This document shows, one piece after another, positions 21,395 through 34,500 of a stretch of DNA of 64,000 bases. Below the pieces are notes generated by a model. The model ran no database searches, was not told where the DNA came from, and saw nothing but the letters and a program-made list of their open reading frames with translations. The stretch spans positions 27,840,863-27,904,862 of the forward strand of contig OY986437.1 of NCBI GenBank assembly GCA_963920525.1. The letters run 5' to 3'. Both the position numbers and the translations under genes were made by a program. The stretch is from Dichetophora obliterata. Lineage: Eukaryota > Arthropoda > Insecta > Diptera > Sciomyzidae. Each line of letters opens with the position of its first letter. Positions within the stretch are counted from its first letter, which is position 1.

Positions 21395-21640
21395 TCATTG
21401 GCGTCGGAAGCGGGGGGGGGGCAAGGGGGGCAGTTGCCCCCGCACTTTTTTAGCTAGATAAACAATTTAAAAGGAAAAGTTATTCAAAATATCAGTTTTT
21501 TTACAACGATAATATTTTTGTATTATATATTTTCCTCTTCTTTCTCTCTTCTTCATGTTTCATGTGAAGAAATTTTGGTGAACTTTTTTTGCACCACCAT
21601 TTGTACTGCCCCCCAGATGAAATTCGCTTGCGACGCGCTT
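21395..21640. mobile_element. hAT-type MITE with poly-G/poly-C sub-ends
   Basis: Flanked by gattttat on both sides (21387-21394 and 21641-21648), a perfect 8-bp duplication. The left end contains ggcgtcggaagcgggggggg and cagttgcccccgc; the right contains actgccccccag and ttgcgacgcg. This arrangement, with gcgtcg at the end followed by G and C runs, is a recurrent non-autonomous hAT layout. No coding capacity. It lies about 180 bp upstream of the protease TATA box. Confidence 0.75.
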
Positions 21641-21821
21641 GATTTTATTGCTTATTATCAGTGGCCTTCAGTTTTTGCAAAATTAAGAACAAAAATTAAT
21701 TCAATTATAAATTCAATCCGTTATCCGATACTTTAACAATTAAATTAAATTTGGCAATATCGATCGCAAATAATCTTATCTTGTTACTATTTGATTCGGG
21801 CTACGCATAGTGTTCGTATAC

Positions 21822-21859
21822 TATAAAAAGGTCTTGCAAAACCAAACCAATCATCAGTT
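21822..21859 (+). promoter_or_regulatory. TATA box and initiator of the protease gene
   Basis: TATAAAAA at 21822-21829 is followed by an insect initiator TCAGTT at 21854-21859. The Inr A (21856) lies about 34 bp downstream of the start of the TATA box, a normal distance, and 34 bp before the ATG at 21890, giving a very short 5' UTR as is usual for digestive protease genes. Confidence 0.7.
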
Positions 21860-21889
21860 AGATCAAAGCTTTAGCTAAATTAACTAATT

Positions 21890-22838
21890 ATGAAGTTTTT
21901 AACTGTCTTAGTTTTGGTCCTTGCTTCTTCCTCAGCATTTAAATTACATTGGGAAGAAATCTTCTCCCGCGAACGCTTTGTGCCAGTGATCGAGCATGAA
22001 GGTCGTATCACCGGAGGACAAAATGCTGACATAACCGAGTTCGGTTACCAAGCTGGGCTTATCTTGCAAGAGTTTGTGAACTCGGACACTTTTTTGTGTA
22101 GTGGTTCCAGGATTTCGCTTGAATGGATTTTGACCGCCGCTCACTGCACTAAAGGGTAATTAAAAAAGTTGTTAATTCAAACTATTCAAACAAAGCTATT
22201 ATTCAACACAGTAAAATCATAACTTTAATGTTTATAGAATGAATTATATAACAGTTTCTTTGGGTTCCGCAAGACTTCTACAAGGTTTCAGAGAAACAGT
22301 CGTAAGGGAAAGTAATTGTGACAGTAATCCAAAAAAATGTAATATAATGGAACATGAGAATTTTAACCCAACCACCTTTGTTAATGATATCGCCGTGATC
22401 AAAACTGCAAAAGTTGCAAACAGCAAAAATATCTGGGTCATAAAGTTGGCACAGAGTTCCAGTAACTATGACCAATATAATGAAGTGAATGTTATCGCTT
22501 CCGGATGGGGTCGTATGGGCGACAAAATCGGTACAGCTACCTACTTGCAACAAGTAACCATGACAGTTATTGGGAATGCGGAATGCTTTAAAATATTTGG
22601 ATCTTATGTTTCTAAAGGCAATATCTGTACAAATACAAAGTATGGTGAAGAACGTCGTTCTGCCTGCTCAGGAGATTCTGGCGGTCCACTGGTTTTGCCA
22701 AATCAAAATTTTAAGGACAGAGAACTAATTGGTTTGACTTCATTCGGTGCAAGAAGTGGTTGCCAACTGGGTCTCCCAGCTTCTTTCACTCGTGTCTCAG
22801 CCTTTAGGAACTGGATAGAGGAAAAGACTGAAATATAA
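21890..22838 (+). CDS. Secreted chymotrypsin-like serine protease (S1)
   Basis: Two exons, 21890-22155 and 22238-22838, with a GT-AG intron of 82 bp (288 aa). A signal peptide (about residues 1-16, MKFLTVLVLVLASSSA) and a propeptide end at Arg39, with activation before ITGG. The catalytic triad is present: His in LTAAHC, Asp in NDIAVI, Ser in GDSGGPL. Residue 189 (chymotrypsin numbering; SACSGDSGG) is Ser, not Asp, and the 216 and 226 positions read Gly and Ala, so chymotrypsin- or elastase-like rather than tryptic cleavage is expected. The layout resembles fly Jonah/brachyurin-type proteases, probably a gut digestive enzyme. It has its own TATA promoter and an ATTAAA polyA signal at 22844. 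Confidence 0.9.
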
Positions 22839-22843
22839 TTTGT

Positions 22844-22849
22844 ATTAAA
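22844..22849 (+). terminator. ATTAAA polyadenylation signal
   Basis: ATTAAA six bases after the protease stop codon; the very short 3' UTR agrees with the compact gene layout. Confidence 0.55.
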
Positions 22850-24263
22850 GCTCAAAAATATAATAGCTATTAAAAACAACAACATTTTTTTTGCAATAAG
22901 ACAAACATTTATTTATTTATTTTACACGAAGCTCTACACGTCCAGGTTATCTATGAGATTTTCAACAGAAGGAAGATTTTCGTGACGTCATGATTTTGAA
23001 ATACATAGTACTATGGCCAACAAATTTATCATTGGGATGACATTTTTTCACTATTTGTGCAACAAATTATACGTTAAATCAAAAGCGAATGTTCCCAGCT
23101 TGACACCTAACTGTTAAATATTCCGTATATACCCAGTGGGCATTTTAGCAAGTGCTCCGCAAAAGAAGGCATGCTTGCACTACGATTATTGGCGTCAATA
23201 CACCTTCTATGATCACTGCATTGATGAGTACTTCTGTAAAGCCTACCATTTGAAGGTTCTGATTCTTTTCATATTATTTTATATGAAAAAAAATTACAAA
23301 AAAAAAATTCCAAAAAATTTTTAAATACACAGAACAGTTTGTAAAAAAATTTAGATTTTTAGAAAACAAAGAAAAAAATTTTTTTGTCCGAATTGGGTCT
23401 CGAACCCGGGCTCCCGAAAACTTACTTTCATTTGTATTGATGCACAATAAGCAATTAATTCTTCACAACCACTGTAGACGAGTTGGTAAGATGTCGGACC
23501 GCCGCATGAGAGGACCATGGTTCAAATCTGAAACTATTAGACTTTTTTATTTGAAGTTGATATTTATATTGCTTTTCCTTCTAACGTGACTTCTCGAAAG
23601 AGCGCTTCTGGCAGGTCTCTTTTGAGCAAGGAGAGCGGAAGGCCTGACAAATTTTTTCCATTTCATATAAAAAAGCAAGTGTAATAGTATATGAGTGTGG
23701 CAGTACGTACTGCCAGTATCAAAAGTATCAATTGGCCCATTCACGCTAGCTACTTCAATAGTTCTATACGCACTAGCTACTTTTTTGACCCAAGGTAATG
23801 CATAAAAGGGTCAGTTCAATCAACTTCCATTTCGATTGTTTCTTGTTTATTTTTTTAACGTCTTGACTGACTCATAAAATTTATTCTGACGAGCTCATAC
23901 TTCGAAGTGACTTATTCGAGAAAACATGACATATAAAGCTTTTCAGTTTCGTTGAGAAACATAAATAAAATATCGTTATGAAAAGGTATAAATATATTGA
24001 ATAATGATTGTCAGTCACTCTGCTTTGTTTTTTTTTTGTTGTGTCAATATCAACTAGCGAAAAAGCTAGCCCTTCATGTCTAGTGAAATAACTAGGGAAT
24101 GGTTGTGTAAAAGGTAGCAATTGATTCCTTCCTATGACATGCTCATGTAAAATTCGCCAGTTGAATACAAAGAAGGTAGATTGAAGTGGAACTGGTACTG
24201 GCTACCAAGGGGCTAGTGAAATCACTAGTTTAGTACTAGTGTCGTTAACTGCAGGGACTCTAA
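22850..24263. other. Intergenic region with tRNA-like sequence
   Basis: No convincing gene. A Cys-containing open frame near 23136-23324 ends in poly-Lys and has no start or splice support. At about 23390-23425 the complement holds a B-box-like GGTTCGAGACC, and at about 23472-23532 the plus strand holds an A-box-like tagacgagttggtaag followed 40 bp later by ggttcaaatct. The two tRNA-like pieces face away from one another and are separated by about 60 bp. At about 23740-24240 short ctagc/gctag and actagt motifs recur. Confidence 0.4.
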
Positions 24264-24751
24264 GGCCTTTTCCACACTTGGCCAACGCAACTCCAACTCA
24301 AGTTGCTAGACTGTGTACTTATACCGGAACCTTCAGATTAAGCAACTTGCACGCAACAAGTTCTTGACACGTTCTCAACCTGTTCAACGCAACGCGGCTT
24401 TCCGCAATTTTCATCGGTGACGTGTTGCATCAGTTTGTTTTTTTTGTGAATTCAAGTATTTGTAGTGCAGTAGGCTTTATATTAATCAAGGTATATACGC
24501 TTATTAATTAGTTCCTAATAGAATCTAAAAGAAGAAGAAATAGTTTGCAAGATGAATGAGCAAATGTTAAATATTAAATTAGTGCAAGAAGTCGAAAAAC
24601 ATGAGTTATTATATAATAACAATTATTATATGTTGCATGACTTTTGAAGCAAGTCTGAAAGCATTCGGTTTATAGTTGCATTGCTTTTCAACTTTTTCGT
24701 TGTTGCGTTGAAGTTGTGTTTGAATTGCGTTGACCAAGTGTGGAAAAGGCC
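24264..24751. mobile_element. Harbinger-like MITE with TAA duplication
   Basis: The left end ggccttttccacacttggcc and the inverted right end ggccttttccacacttggtc continue pairing through caacgcaa. TAA precedes (24261-24263) and follows (24752-24754); a 3-bp TAA/TTA duplication is the PIF/Harbinger signature. It is about 490 bp long with no transposase. Confidence 0.75.
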
Positions 24752-24754
24752 TAA

Positions 24755-25556
24755 AATCTATACGAAGGCCTGCTAGCAGCGCTGCCAATGCCTACTGGGT
24801 TTTAATTAGAACTCTAATTAGAGCTGTCCAGCTGGGTTGTTGATAATTTAAATAATCGTTTGCTGTTGTCGTAAATGGATTCTGTAGTTGAGAAAGTCAA
24901 AGTCAAATAAGCTGTCAGAAGTCGATTCTACTTGATTTTCTTTGAACTATACTTATCTTTTCTCATGCTTCTTTCACAAATGAAACATCAAACAATTAAT
25001 AATTTTTATAGATATAATCTGATAACACAGTATATTTATTTGTATATTAATTTATAATAATTTATTTCGAAAAACAACAAAAATATTTAGAAAATGCAAA
25101 ATATTTTTCAAAAGCTTTACAAGTATTTGATTACATATTTAAGAGCTGAAAACAGTTGTAATATCTGTAATTTTAAATTATTCATTTGAATTCCCTGATA
25201 TTGTTGCGTTTTTTTAATCTTTTTATCTTTAAATAACATAATTTAGTTAATTTTTTCTTAATCCAGTAAATTTTGTGCCAAATCCATTAACGTACATCAT
25301 CAACTTTTCCACATTAAGATTAAAGGATGATAACAAGGTAGAAAACTGATTAACGATGTTTGTTGTTGTTGTATTGCTTTTGGAATAAATCCGCGTGACT
25401 GAAGATTTCTGAAGACTGAAAACCAATAAAATGGAAAAGAGGAAATAAATTATTTATTTAGGTTATCATGCCGATTTGTGTCAAACCAACACGGAAAACA
25501 TTTTAAAAATGTTCCATTCCCTCTACAGTTTGCTGCTTTTCAAATGCTTACCCAAG
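24755..25556. other. Intergenic and tetraspanin 3' region
   Basis: AT-rich with no separate gene. On the minus strand it contains the tetraspanin 3' UTR; tttatt at 25453-25458 is an AATAAA signal about 100 bp after that stop codon. Confidence 0.5.
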
Positions 25557-28500
25557 TTATTTGTTACGTTCTTCACGTATGGTGGAAGCCAAATAAACGG
25601 CTAAAACAATGCCAAGTAGCTGCAAGAAAGCGATTCCTATGCCAACACCTATTAAAATCATAGCATTTTTATCGATGCGCTGCTTTAGTAGACCCACGCA
25701 ACCATCCTGCAAAATAAGGACGAAAAACAAGAAATATATACCTATACACCACACTCATTTTAAGCAGCTCCACTCTGCGACACCCACCTGATAAAATTTG
25801 TCTCTGCCCAGGGCGGGAGATTCGGTGCAGTGTTTCAGGGCAGCATCGATGTATTGTGGACGACAGCAGCTGGCTGGCAAAGTTTTGTTCGGACTAAGCG
25901 AGCGCCAATCTGCTGGACTGTCCACACCGCAGCACATCAACTTCTGTTGTATGCTATCCCAGGCCATGGCGTCTTCGCGATCGGAGCGTTGTATGGACTC
26001 GTGCAGTTTATCCTTCAGCACCATTTCAAGATCTTTCTTGAACACGCTCGCCGCAATACCTACACCCAATTCAACAATGAAGATGATGGCCAACAGCACC
26101 GCGTACTGCAATGGATTAAGAAATTTAATTATATTTTTAATGTTTTTTGTTTTTTTTTTTTCAAAATATTCCAGTTGGACGTACTGTGAGCAGTAGTGTT
26201 GGCGATTCTTTTATGGCACCAAAGCATCCCAGCGAAGCGATCAGAAAGATTATGAGTCCCGTTACAATCAGCACTATTGGCGGACCGATAACTTTGTTCT
26301 CTATGAAATGATTGAACTCCTGCACATCAGCAAGCACAATAGCGCCCGCTATGAGAATTCCCAATCCAGATATCTGTCACATTGAAATAGAGAAGTGGTG
26401 TGTAAAAGTTTAATACAGTTTTTAAATTAAATTAGTTTTAAATAAATACGAAATTCAAACTGATACTAATGCAAACTCATATTCCTCCAATCCCACTGGC
26501 TAACGAAACATCATTCTCACGCAGGAAGGGACCTACCCTGCAAACATTTTGAGTCGCCTAGAATCGTCAGCGAATCGCTTGGAAGATGAGGCATTCGCCG
26601 GCGAGCTCATTTGGGAGTCATCCGGGTATCACCGACCGTAAGCAGCTGAGGCCATAAAAGTGTTTCGCCGGGAAGATTCGCAAAGGAATCGCCTAAAGGG
26701 TTCATAATCGATTCGCTGGGAAGAGTCGCTAATGAATAGCCGAGAGGGATTTTAAGCGAATCACTGGGAAGAATCTCTAACAAATCGCCAAGAGAAGTCC
26801 TTAGCGATTCGCGGGAAGAGTCACACACATGAATCGGCAAAAGGGTTCATAAGAAATTCGCCGACAAGAGTGGAAAACGAATTGCTTTTAGGGTTTCTCA
26901 GCGATTTTTTTTTTTTTTTTTAATCAAGGGACTATAATCCTTGCCGACTAGATATTATATACAATTTTAATAATTTAATTTTTTTTTATACAATTTAGAA
27001 TAATATATATAAGCACATATAATATGTTAATAATATGTTACAACTTAATAAATTGAAGATAATTGATTGAACAATATTGTCTTAGATACAGAAAAATCAA
27101 TGGAGTACATAGTTGATAAAATATTAAACTCTCGCAAAGTTCTTGTGAGTTTGAAGCATAATTTGTTCGGTGAACTCGAATATTAAATGGAGCAGTACAT
27201 CTTAAAATTCTGGATGGCACATTAAAGTTAATTTGTTCCAGAAGGTATGAGCAATCCGTTATGCCAGATATAATATTGTAAATAAATAAGAGGGAAACCG
27301 TTTTTCTTCTATTTACAAGTGATTTTAAATTAATAAATGTACAACGAGCTTCGTAAGAGGCCAAGAGATGAGTAAAGTTAAAAGAACGAAGAGCAAATTT
27401 AAGAAATTTACGTTGGACGCGTTCCAAACGATTTATATGAGTATCATAGTACGGGTTCCAAATAAAGCTCGCATATTCTAGTCTAAACCTCACCAGACTT
27501 TGTAAAGAATTTTAAGCGTGTATGGATCAGAAAATTCATAACTATTGCGCTTAATAAATGCTAAAAGTGAATAAGCTTTTGGAATTATATAATTTAAGTG
27601 ATAGACAAACGTGACTTTGGAGTCAAATATAACTCCTAGATCTTTAATTAATGGGACAGACTGCAAAGGTTGCAAAGCGTCTTTGTTAAATGTTACAAAT
27701 TGTTTTATATGGGAAATTCATTGTCAAATTGGTCAACAAAAAGATCGATCACTGCAAATCGTGCTGATATCAATATTTTCAGTTTTCATACAGCAATTCA
27801 ATACAAAAAATATATAATTTTTTAAAGTTTTTTCGATTATAATTTTAGTTGAGAAGCATATAGAATAAATAGCCTGGTTGCTATTCGAACGATCGATTTG
27901 GAAAATTTTTAAAAAAATCATCTTCCAATGATCGCCGAAATGAGCGAAGAAAGATTTTGAAGCTTTTTTTGAATCGCTCATTCTTCGCGTGGACGATCGA
28001 AAAGCGATCATCCTCTAACGATCGCCGAAATGAGCATCTAAGTGGAAAAAATCGTTGAAAAATATTGTACTATTACCCGCAATGCACTTTGAAAGTCGAA
28101 ATTTTTTTTGCACTTTGAGTGCGCGGCTGTGACAAACGTGTTTATATGCAATTTTGAAAGTTGTTTTTTTTACATTGTTTTAAAAAATTTACATAAAACT
28201 ATGATGAAACTGTCTTGTTTAGATATTTAAGAAACACAAAATCAATTTTTTTTTTTTTTAAATAGTGCTTTTATATATATAATTTTTTAATTTTAATTTA
28301 CCTTAAAAAATGTGTTTTTTTACTATGTTAATACAGATATAGCTGTGAGATGAGTAGATTTGAGGAAAATGTTTTGATTATCGTAAATTATGGGCATTCT
28401 AGTTACATTCTGTAAAAAAAACATGCGTCAAAGCTGCGCAATTTTGTGGTATTTAAATTTTTTTAATATAACTTACATGTTCCAAATCTATCGTTTTCTT

Positions 28501-31500
28501 GTGAAAAATACAAAACAAATACAAAGTACTAAATAGATTTTGTTGTTTACTCAGAATACATGTTAAAAATAAAAACTTATGAGCAGAATTTCAAGTGCAT
28601 TTATTAATTTTTGTAGAACTTTAGGAGATTGTACAGTTTTGATAAAGTCTCTTTGTATGAAAGGTAAACGTAGTTTTCATCCGATTTAGCTCATTTTCGA
28701 TCGTGATCTTTATATATTGTAGATAAAAGCTTAAATACTAAATTTCATTCCAATTGCTTCAAAATGACTGCTGTTATCGTAACAGACAAACAAACAGACA
28801 GACAAACAGGCAAACAGACGGACACACAGTTTTTTCTTATTTGGACCCATTCTAACTAAAAAAAGTCAAAAGTTCCCTCCGTTTTCTAGGTAAATTGATA
28901 CCCATTTTCAGGCTTCAATACCCCACTGTGCATCGGTTTGGTATCATATTTATCAAGTGATGTACTACTATTTAGTACCTGGTACCTGGTATAAAGGTGT
29001 TTAATGGTATGGCGGTGGTATAGTATGACACGGATATATCGGTTGTGCGAATAAGCGCCCAAGTTACAATCGCCCAAACCCAAAAATGAACAATCACCCA
29101 AAACAGTTGGGCATTTGTTCATAATATACAATCGCCCAAAAAAGCGATGAGCAATTACCCAAAACTGCGAACTTTCGCCCAAATCGTGAAATGAATAATC
29201 GCCCAAAAAAATTTGGGCGTTCGTTCATAATGTACAATCGTCCAAAAATGCGATGAATAATAGCCCAAAAAATATTTTCTTTGTTCATAATGAACAAACG
29301 CCCAAAAAAAAAAACAAAACGAACAATCGACCAAACCCGAAATGAACAATCGTTTTCGGTTTCTTGGGCGATAGCTCATTTTCGTATTTTGGGGCGATTG
29401 TAACTTGGGCGATTATTCGCACAGCCGTATGTGTCTTTGCGAATATTCGCCCAAGTTGCAATCATCCAACATTTTTTTTTGTGATCGTTCATTTTGGGCT
29501 TGGGCGATTGTACTTTATACGGCTGAGCGAATAATCGCCCAAGTTACAATCGCCCCAACCCGAAATGAACAATCATCCAAAAAATTTGGGCGTTTGTTTA
29601 TAATGTACAATCGCCCAAAACTGCGAATGTTCGCCCTAATCGTGAAATAAATAATTGCTTAAATATATTGGGTCTTTATAAATTATTATAAATTGCCCAA
29701 AAATGCTATAAACAAAAACCCAAATAAAAGAAGATGTAAATGTAGGCATATACTATAACAATGTATATATCATAAATTATGAACAATAAATGAAAAATCG
29801 CTCAAAAAACCGGTTAAAATTTTTGTGTGATTGTTTATTTTGCGTTTGTTTACGTTTGGGCGATTGTTCGTTTTTTTTTTTTTTTTTGGTTTCGTTTTGA
29901 TTGTTCATTATGAACAATCGGCCAAATTTGGAAGAATGAATAATCGACCAAAAAAGTTTTTGGGCGATTGTTCATCGCATTTTTGTGCGATTGTACATTA
30001 TGAACAAACGCCTACATTTTTTTGGCCGGCTTATACGGCCGGCTTATTAGTATGGGCTCAGTGAATAAAGGCCTAACGAACTAACGCCTAAAAAAAAAAT
30101 GAAATAATGCCTAAAAATTGCAACAAAAAATTATATTGGAATTAGGCGGTTGTTCATTATGAAAGAATGTCTAATATTTTAGGCATTCCTTCATTAAAAT
30201 TGTTAGGTGATTTTTCATAATGAAAGAAAGCCTAAGAATCAAAAATGAAAAAACGCCTAATTAGATATTTATTCATTTTTGATTGGTTACGAAAGGTAAG
30301 TTCCCTTTTACAAAATGATAAAATAATGGTATTAATTTTCCCTTTTACAAAATGCATACACTATCTTGTAAACATTCTGTAAAAGGGAAAATTATTAGTT
30401 TTTAAAATTATAAAAGCAATTGATTTTCCCTTTTACAAAATGCATACACTATCTTGTAAACATTCTGTAAAAGGGAAAATTATTAGTTTTTAAAATTATA
30501 AAAACAATAATTCATAATGAAAGAAACCCTAACAATTTAGACTTTCTTTCATTTTTAAAATTAGACTTTCCTTCATTTTTAAAGTTAGACGTTCTTTCAC
30601 TTTCTTCTTAGGCGTTCTTGTTTAGGCATTCTTTCATTTTGAAAAATTAGGCATTAGTTCGTTAGGCCTTTATTCACTGAGCCATTAGTATGTGCAAATA
30701 TTCGCCCAAGCTACAATCGCCCAAATTGTGAAATGAATAATCGCCCAAAATATTTGGGCGATTATTGTTCATAATGTACAATCGCCCAAAAAAGCGATGT
30801 ACAATCGTCCAAAACTGCAAACTTTCGTCCAAATCCTGAAATGAATAATCGCCCAAAAAATTTGGGCGTTTGTTCACAATGTACGATAGCCCAATATACG
30901 CCCAATAGACTAATACGGCTGTGCGAATAATCGCCCAAATTGTATATTGTATATTTGGGCGATTGTTTATAATGTTCAATCGCCCAAAAAAGCGATGAAC
31001 AATCGCCCAAAACTGTAAACTTTCGACGAAATCATGAAAAGAATAATCGCCCAAAAAAAATTTGGGCGTTTGTTCATAATGTTTATATCGCCCAAAAATG
31101 CGATGAACAATCGCCCAAAAACTTTTTTGGGCGATTAATCATTCTTCCAAATTTGGGCGATTGTTCATAACGAACAATCAAAACGAAACCAAAAAAAAAA
31201 AACGAACAATCGCCCAAACGCAAAATGAACAATGGCCCAAAAATTTTAACCGGTTTTTTGGGCGATTGCTCATTTCCGCACTTTTGGGCGATTATTCGCA
31301 CAGCCGAATATATCAGGTACCGTAACGGTTGTGATATTTTTCAAAAAAGCCAACAAATAATCGTTATTTTTGGACCAATTTAATTTCGATCAAAAATAAA
31401 AGTTAAAATTTTAATTTTAGTTTTTCGATTAAAATATATGCAAAAATTTGACTTTTATTTTTCGATCAAAAATAGAGATTAAAATTTGACAGATCTATTT

Positions 31501-34500
31501 CTTATTAAATATTATAATAGTTACCCTGTTCTGACGAGTAAACAATTGTTATTTTCATTGAAATTTTTGCTGATGTTTTTTGCTTCTAATTCTAATACTA
31601 TTTTTTTCTACCATTTGTACTACCATTTCCGAAAAATATTTTCTTGTTTGTATAGAAATAATTAATGGTATGATGATGGTATAATGATATATAAGGGTAT
31701 AGTATGATAAACATATTTTTACAACTATTTTCTACCGCTGTTTTTACTACTTTTTTCTACTGCTATTTTTGCTACTTTTTCTACTACTTTTTGTACGAAT
31801 TGTTCTTCTATTATTTTAATTACTTTTTTCAACTTCTACTTTTACAATTAATTTTACTTTATTACTTTTTCTATTTTGATATATGAACTTTGTAACTCCG
31901 TTTGTAACGACGATAAGGAAGAGTAGCAGGTTTAGAAAAGTATATATTCTTGATCAGCATCATCTTGATTCGATTTCGTCATGTCCGTCTGTTATCGTGA
32001 TTGTCATTTCATAAATTTTGCAACTAAAAAGCTATAGTTACAAAATTCAATATAAAATTTTATTCAAAACTAGAGATCAAGTTCGAAAATAAGCCAAATC
32101 AGATAAAACCACGACTTCCTCCCATACAAAGTGAATAACCTAAAATTTTGCACACAAGCGCCAATATATCCTTTAGATGCTGATTAGCATACTGAGTATG
32201 GAATTTGTAAAAATAAATGAAAACCACTTCTTCCTCCAATACAAAGTGACCATATGAAAACTGTAGATTTTCCTTAAATTCTACAAAAACTAGTACACAG
32301 GCTTCAAATTTTATGAAAAATTTTGAATCTTAACTAAAACTCTGCCTACCTCCTATACAAAGTAACGTCATCATAATAGCAAAACCTTCGTTAATACCAA
32401 CAAAAACAATGATTTAAACTTTATATGTTACATATAAGCTTTGATAATTAGTATGTAGTCTGATTTTCAAATATGAAATATATGTTTATAACTAGCTGAA
32501 AACCGGTGCGCTGCTGCCACGCCCCCGTTGCCAAACTTCCATAAAATGTTATCAGTGAACCTGCATGTGTAAATTGAGTTCGAATACTGAATTCCGAGGC
32601 TGTGCGACCTATAATACCAAAGAAATTCGATATCGCAAATTTGGGAGGTGCCACGCCCCCTCTTTCAACGTGCATAAAATATTATCTGTAAAATAGCACG
32701 TAAAACAGCACGTGTAAATTGTCGTCGAATACTGAATCCCGAGGCTGTTCGAATTATAACGCAAAAGCTATTCAAAATCTCAAATTTGGGTTGTATGGGA
32801 GTTGCCACGCCACCCTTCCAAATGCCCATAAAATGTTATCAGTAAAACAGCACATGTAAATTGTGGTCGAATAACAAATTCCATGGATGTGCGAACTATA
32901 GCTCAAAAGCTATTCGATATCTCAAATGTGGGTTGTATGTTAGGTGCCACGCCCCCTTGTATCACTCCCATAAAATTTGATCAGTGAAACGGCATGTGTA
33001 AATCGTGGTCGAATACTGAATTCCAAAGCTACTCGATATCGCAAATCGCAATTTGGGTTGTATGGGAGGTGCCACGCCCCCAGAACGGCGTGTGTAAATT
33101 GTGGTAGAATACCGAATTCCATGGCTGTGCAAACTATAACTCAAAAGCTATTCGATATCGCAAATTATGGGAGGTTTCCACGCCTCCTTGTAATACGCCC
33201 AAGAAATGTTATAAGTAAAACGACACGTCTATATTGTGGTCGAATACCAAATTCCATGGCTGTGCGAACTATAACTCAAAAGCTATTCGATATCTCAAAT
33301 TTGGGTTCTATGGGAGATGCCACGCCCCCTTGTTTAACGCTGTCCGTTTTACGAATTAAACCTGGGCATGAATGCGAAAAACCAATTTGGAAAGTTTCAT
33401 CGCGATCGGATGAACGGTGTAGAAATGAATTGAGGACACACAAACAAACCAACAAACGTACATTCATTTTTATATATATAGATAGCCCAGTAGCTTGTTC
33501 CTGTAACAAAATCGGCAAGTTACCGATTTGTGTGACGTCAGCCGTTATTGATCCCTAGTTACCGATTTCCTCACAACTAATGTTTCTGAACGTTTAAATC
33601 GGTAAAAACTCGGACCGTGATGAAAAAGAACACAAATCGAGAAGAAAAGTTGCGAAATTGAGTCAAATAACAAGCAGCTGTTTACTCGAATATATTATTT
33701 TTACTTGCGCTAAAACTTTATAATAAGTAGGTGCTTGTCTTGTTAATAAAAAGTGAATATTTGCAGTTTAAGAAAATTAATTATGTTATAATGATGTGTG
33801 TTAATGGTTGCGGAAATATACAACGATTATGAATGTAAATAATTTTACACTTAGTTCTGAGCAGCAAAAACTTAGCAAATATATGCCAGGTAAATACCAG
33901 GTACTTTTTCATAGCTCAAACATATACTGTTTTGCTAAAATTTTTAACTTTTATTTAAATAGGCATTATTTATAAGTTGCATTACCTTTAAAATTAAAAC
34001 ATTTTTAAAAATAATAAAATATTTCAATCCGTACAAAATTCGACTTATATAAAAGTAACCATTTTTAAAGGTATATTTCGAGTACTTATAACTTAATAAT
34101 TCACAACATTACTGACATTAGAGAAATGTGACATTGTTATCGATTCACTTTACGTACAGAAACACTTTTTTAAAAGGTTCCATTGAAATGAAATTGGAAC
34201 ATGTGATAGCTTATCGATTTGGAACGAACGAATCGAACAGAAATCGATTCAGATACGTATAGAAATATTGCAGGTGAGAGTGACATCAGAGTGACGTCAA
34301 ATCGGTAACATGAGTCGGTTCCAAGAATGGAACATGACGTCATGTCATACGTCATCATACGGTGTCTGATTATTTTCCCATTTCATTCCATTTTCATTCC
34401 CATATAACAAACATGCCTACTTACATACTTAGCCGTCAAAAGAACTTGTTCCCTGCCTGCATCTGTCGCTCATAAATTTTTTTCAAAATTAATTTATCTT

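Larger units (their letters stand above)
29041..31305. mobile_element. Outer foldback element built of GGGCGATTGTTC palindromes
   Basis: The ends ggttgtgcgaataagcgccc and, inverted, ggctgtgcgaataatcgccc are flanked by ggatatatc (29032-29040) and gaatatatc (31306-31314), a 9-bp duplication with one mismatch. The whole body is a run of short inverted units such as attgttcattatgaacaatc and cgcccaaaa/ttttgggcg on both strands, with internal copies of the terminal motif at about 29409-29427, 29518 and 30910. No transposase. A 9-bp duplication with repeat-built inverted arms matches Drosophila Foldback elements (MULEs also give 9 bp). Open frames across it (GRLFIMN-type) are repeat artefacts. Confidence 0.85.

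Noticed and set aside
22910..22985. Minus-strand C-terminal-like frame HENLPSVENLIDNLDV with following aataaa repeats
   Set aside because: Only 16 codons, an in-frame stop just upstream, no acceptor.
29155..31301. Many overlapping frames on both strands with GRLFIMN/WAIVHYEQ-type repeats that look like a repetitive protein
   Set aside because: They arise from the palindromic gggcgattgttc units read in any frame and on either strand; there is no start, codon bias or domain.
29041..31305. CRISPR-like regular repeats
   Set aside because: Units are irregularly spaced, inverted as often as direct, with no unique spacers; the genome is eukaryotic.
33276..33558. Frames of 80-193 codons in the Helitron-type copies
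   Set aside because: Produced by the tandem 115-135-bp units; composition and repetition follow the DNA repeat, with no protein family.
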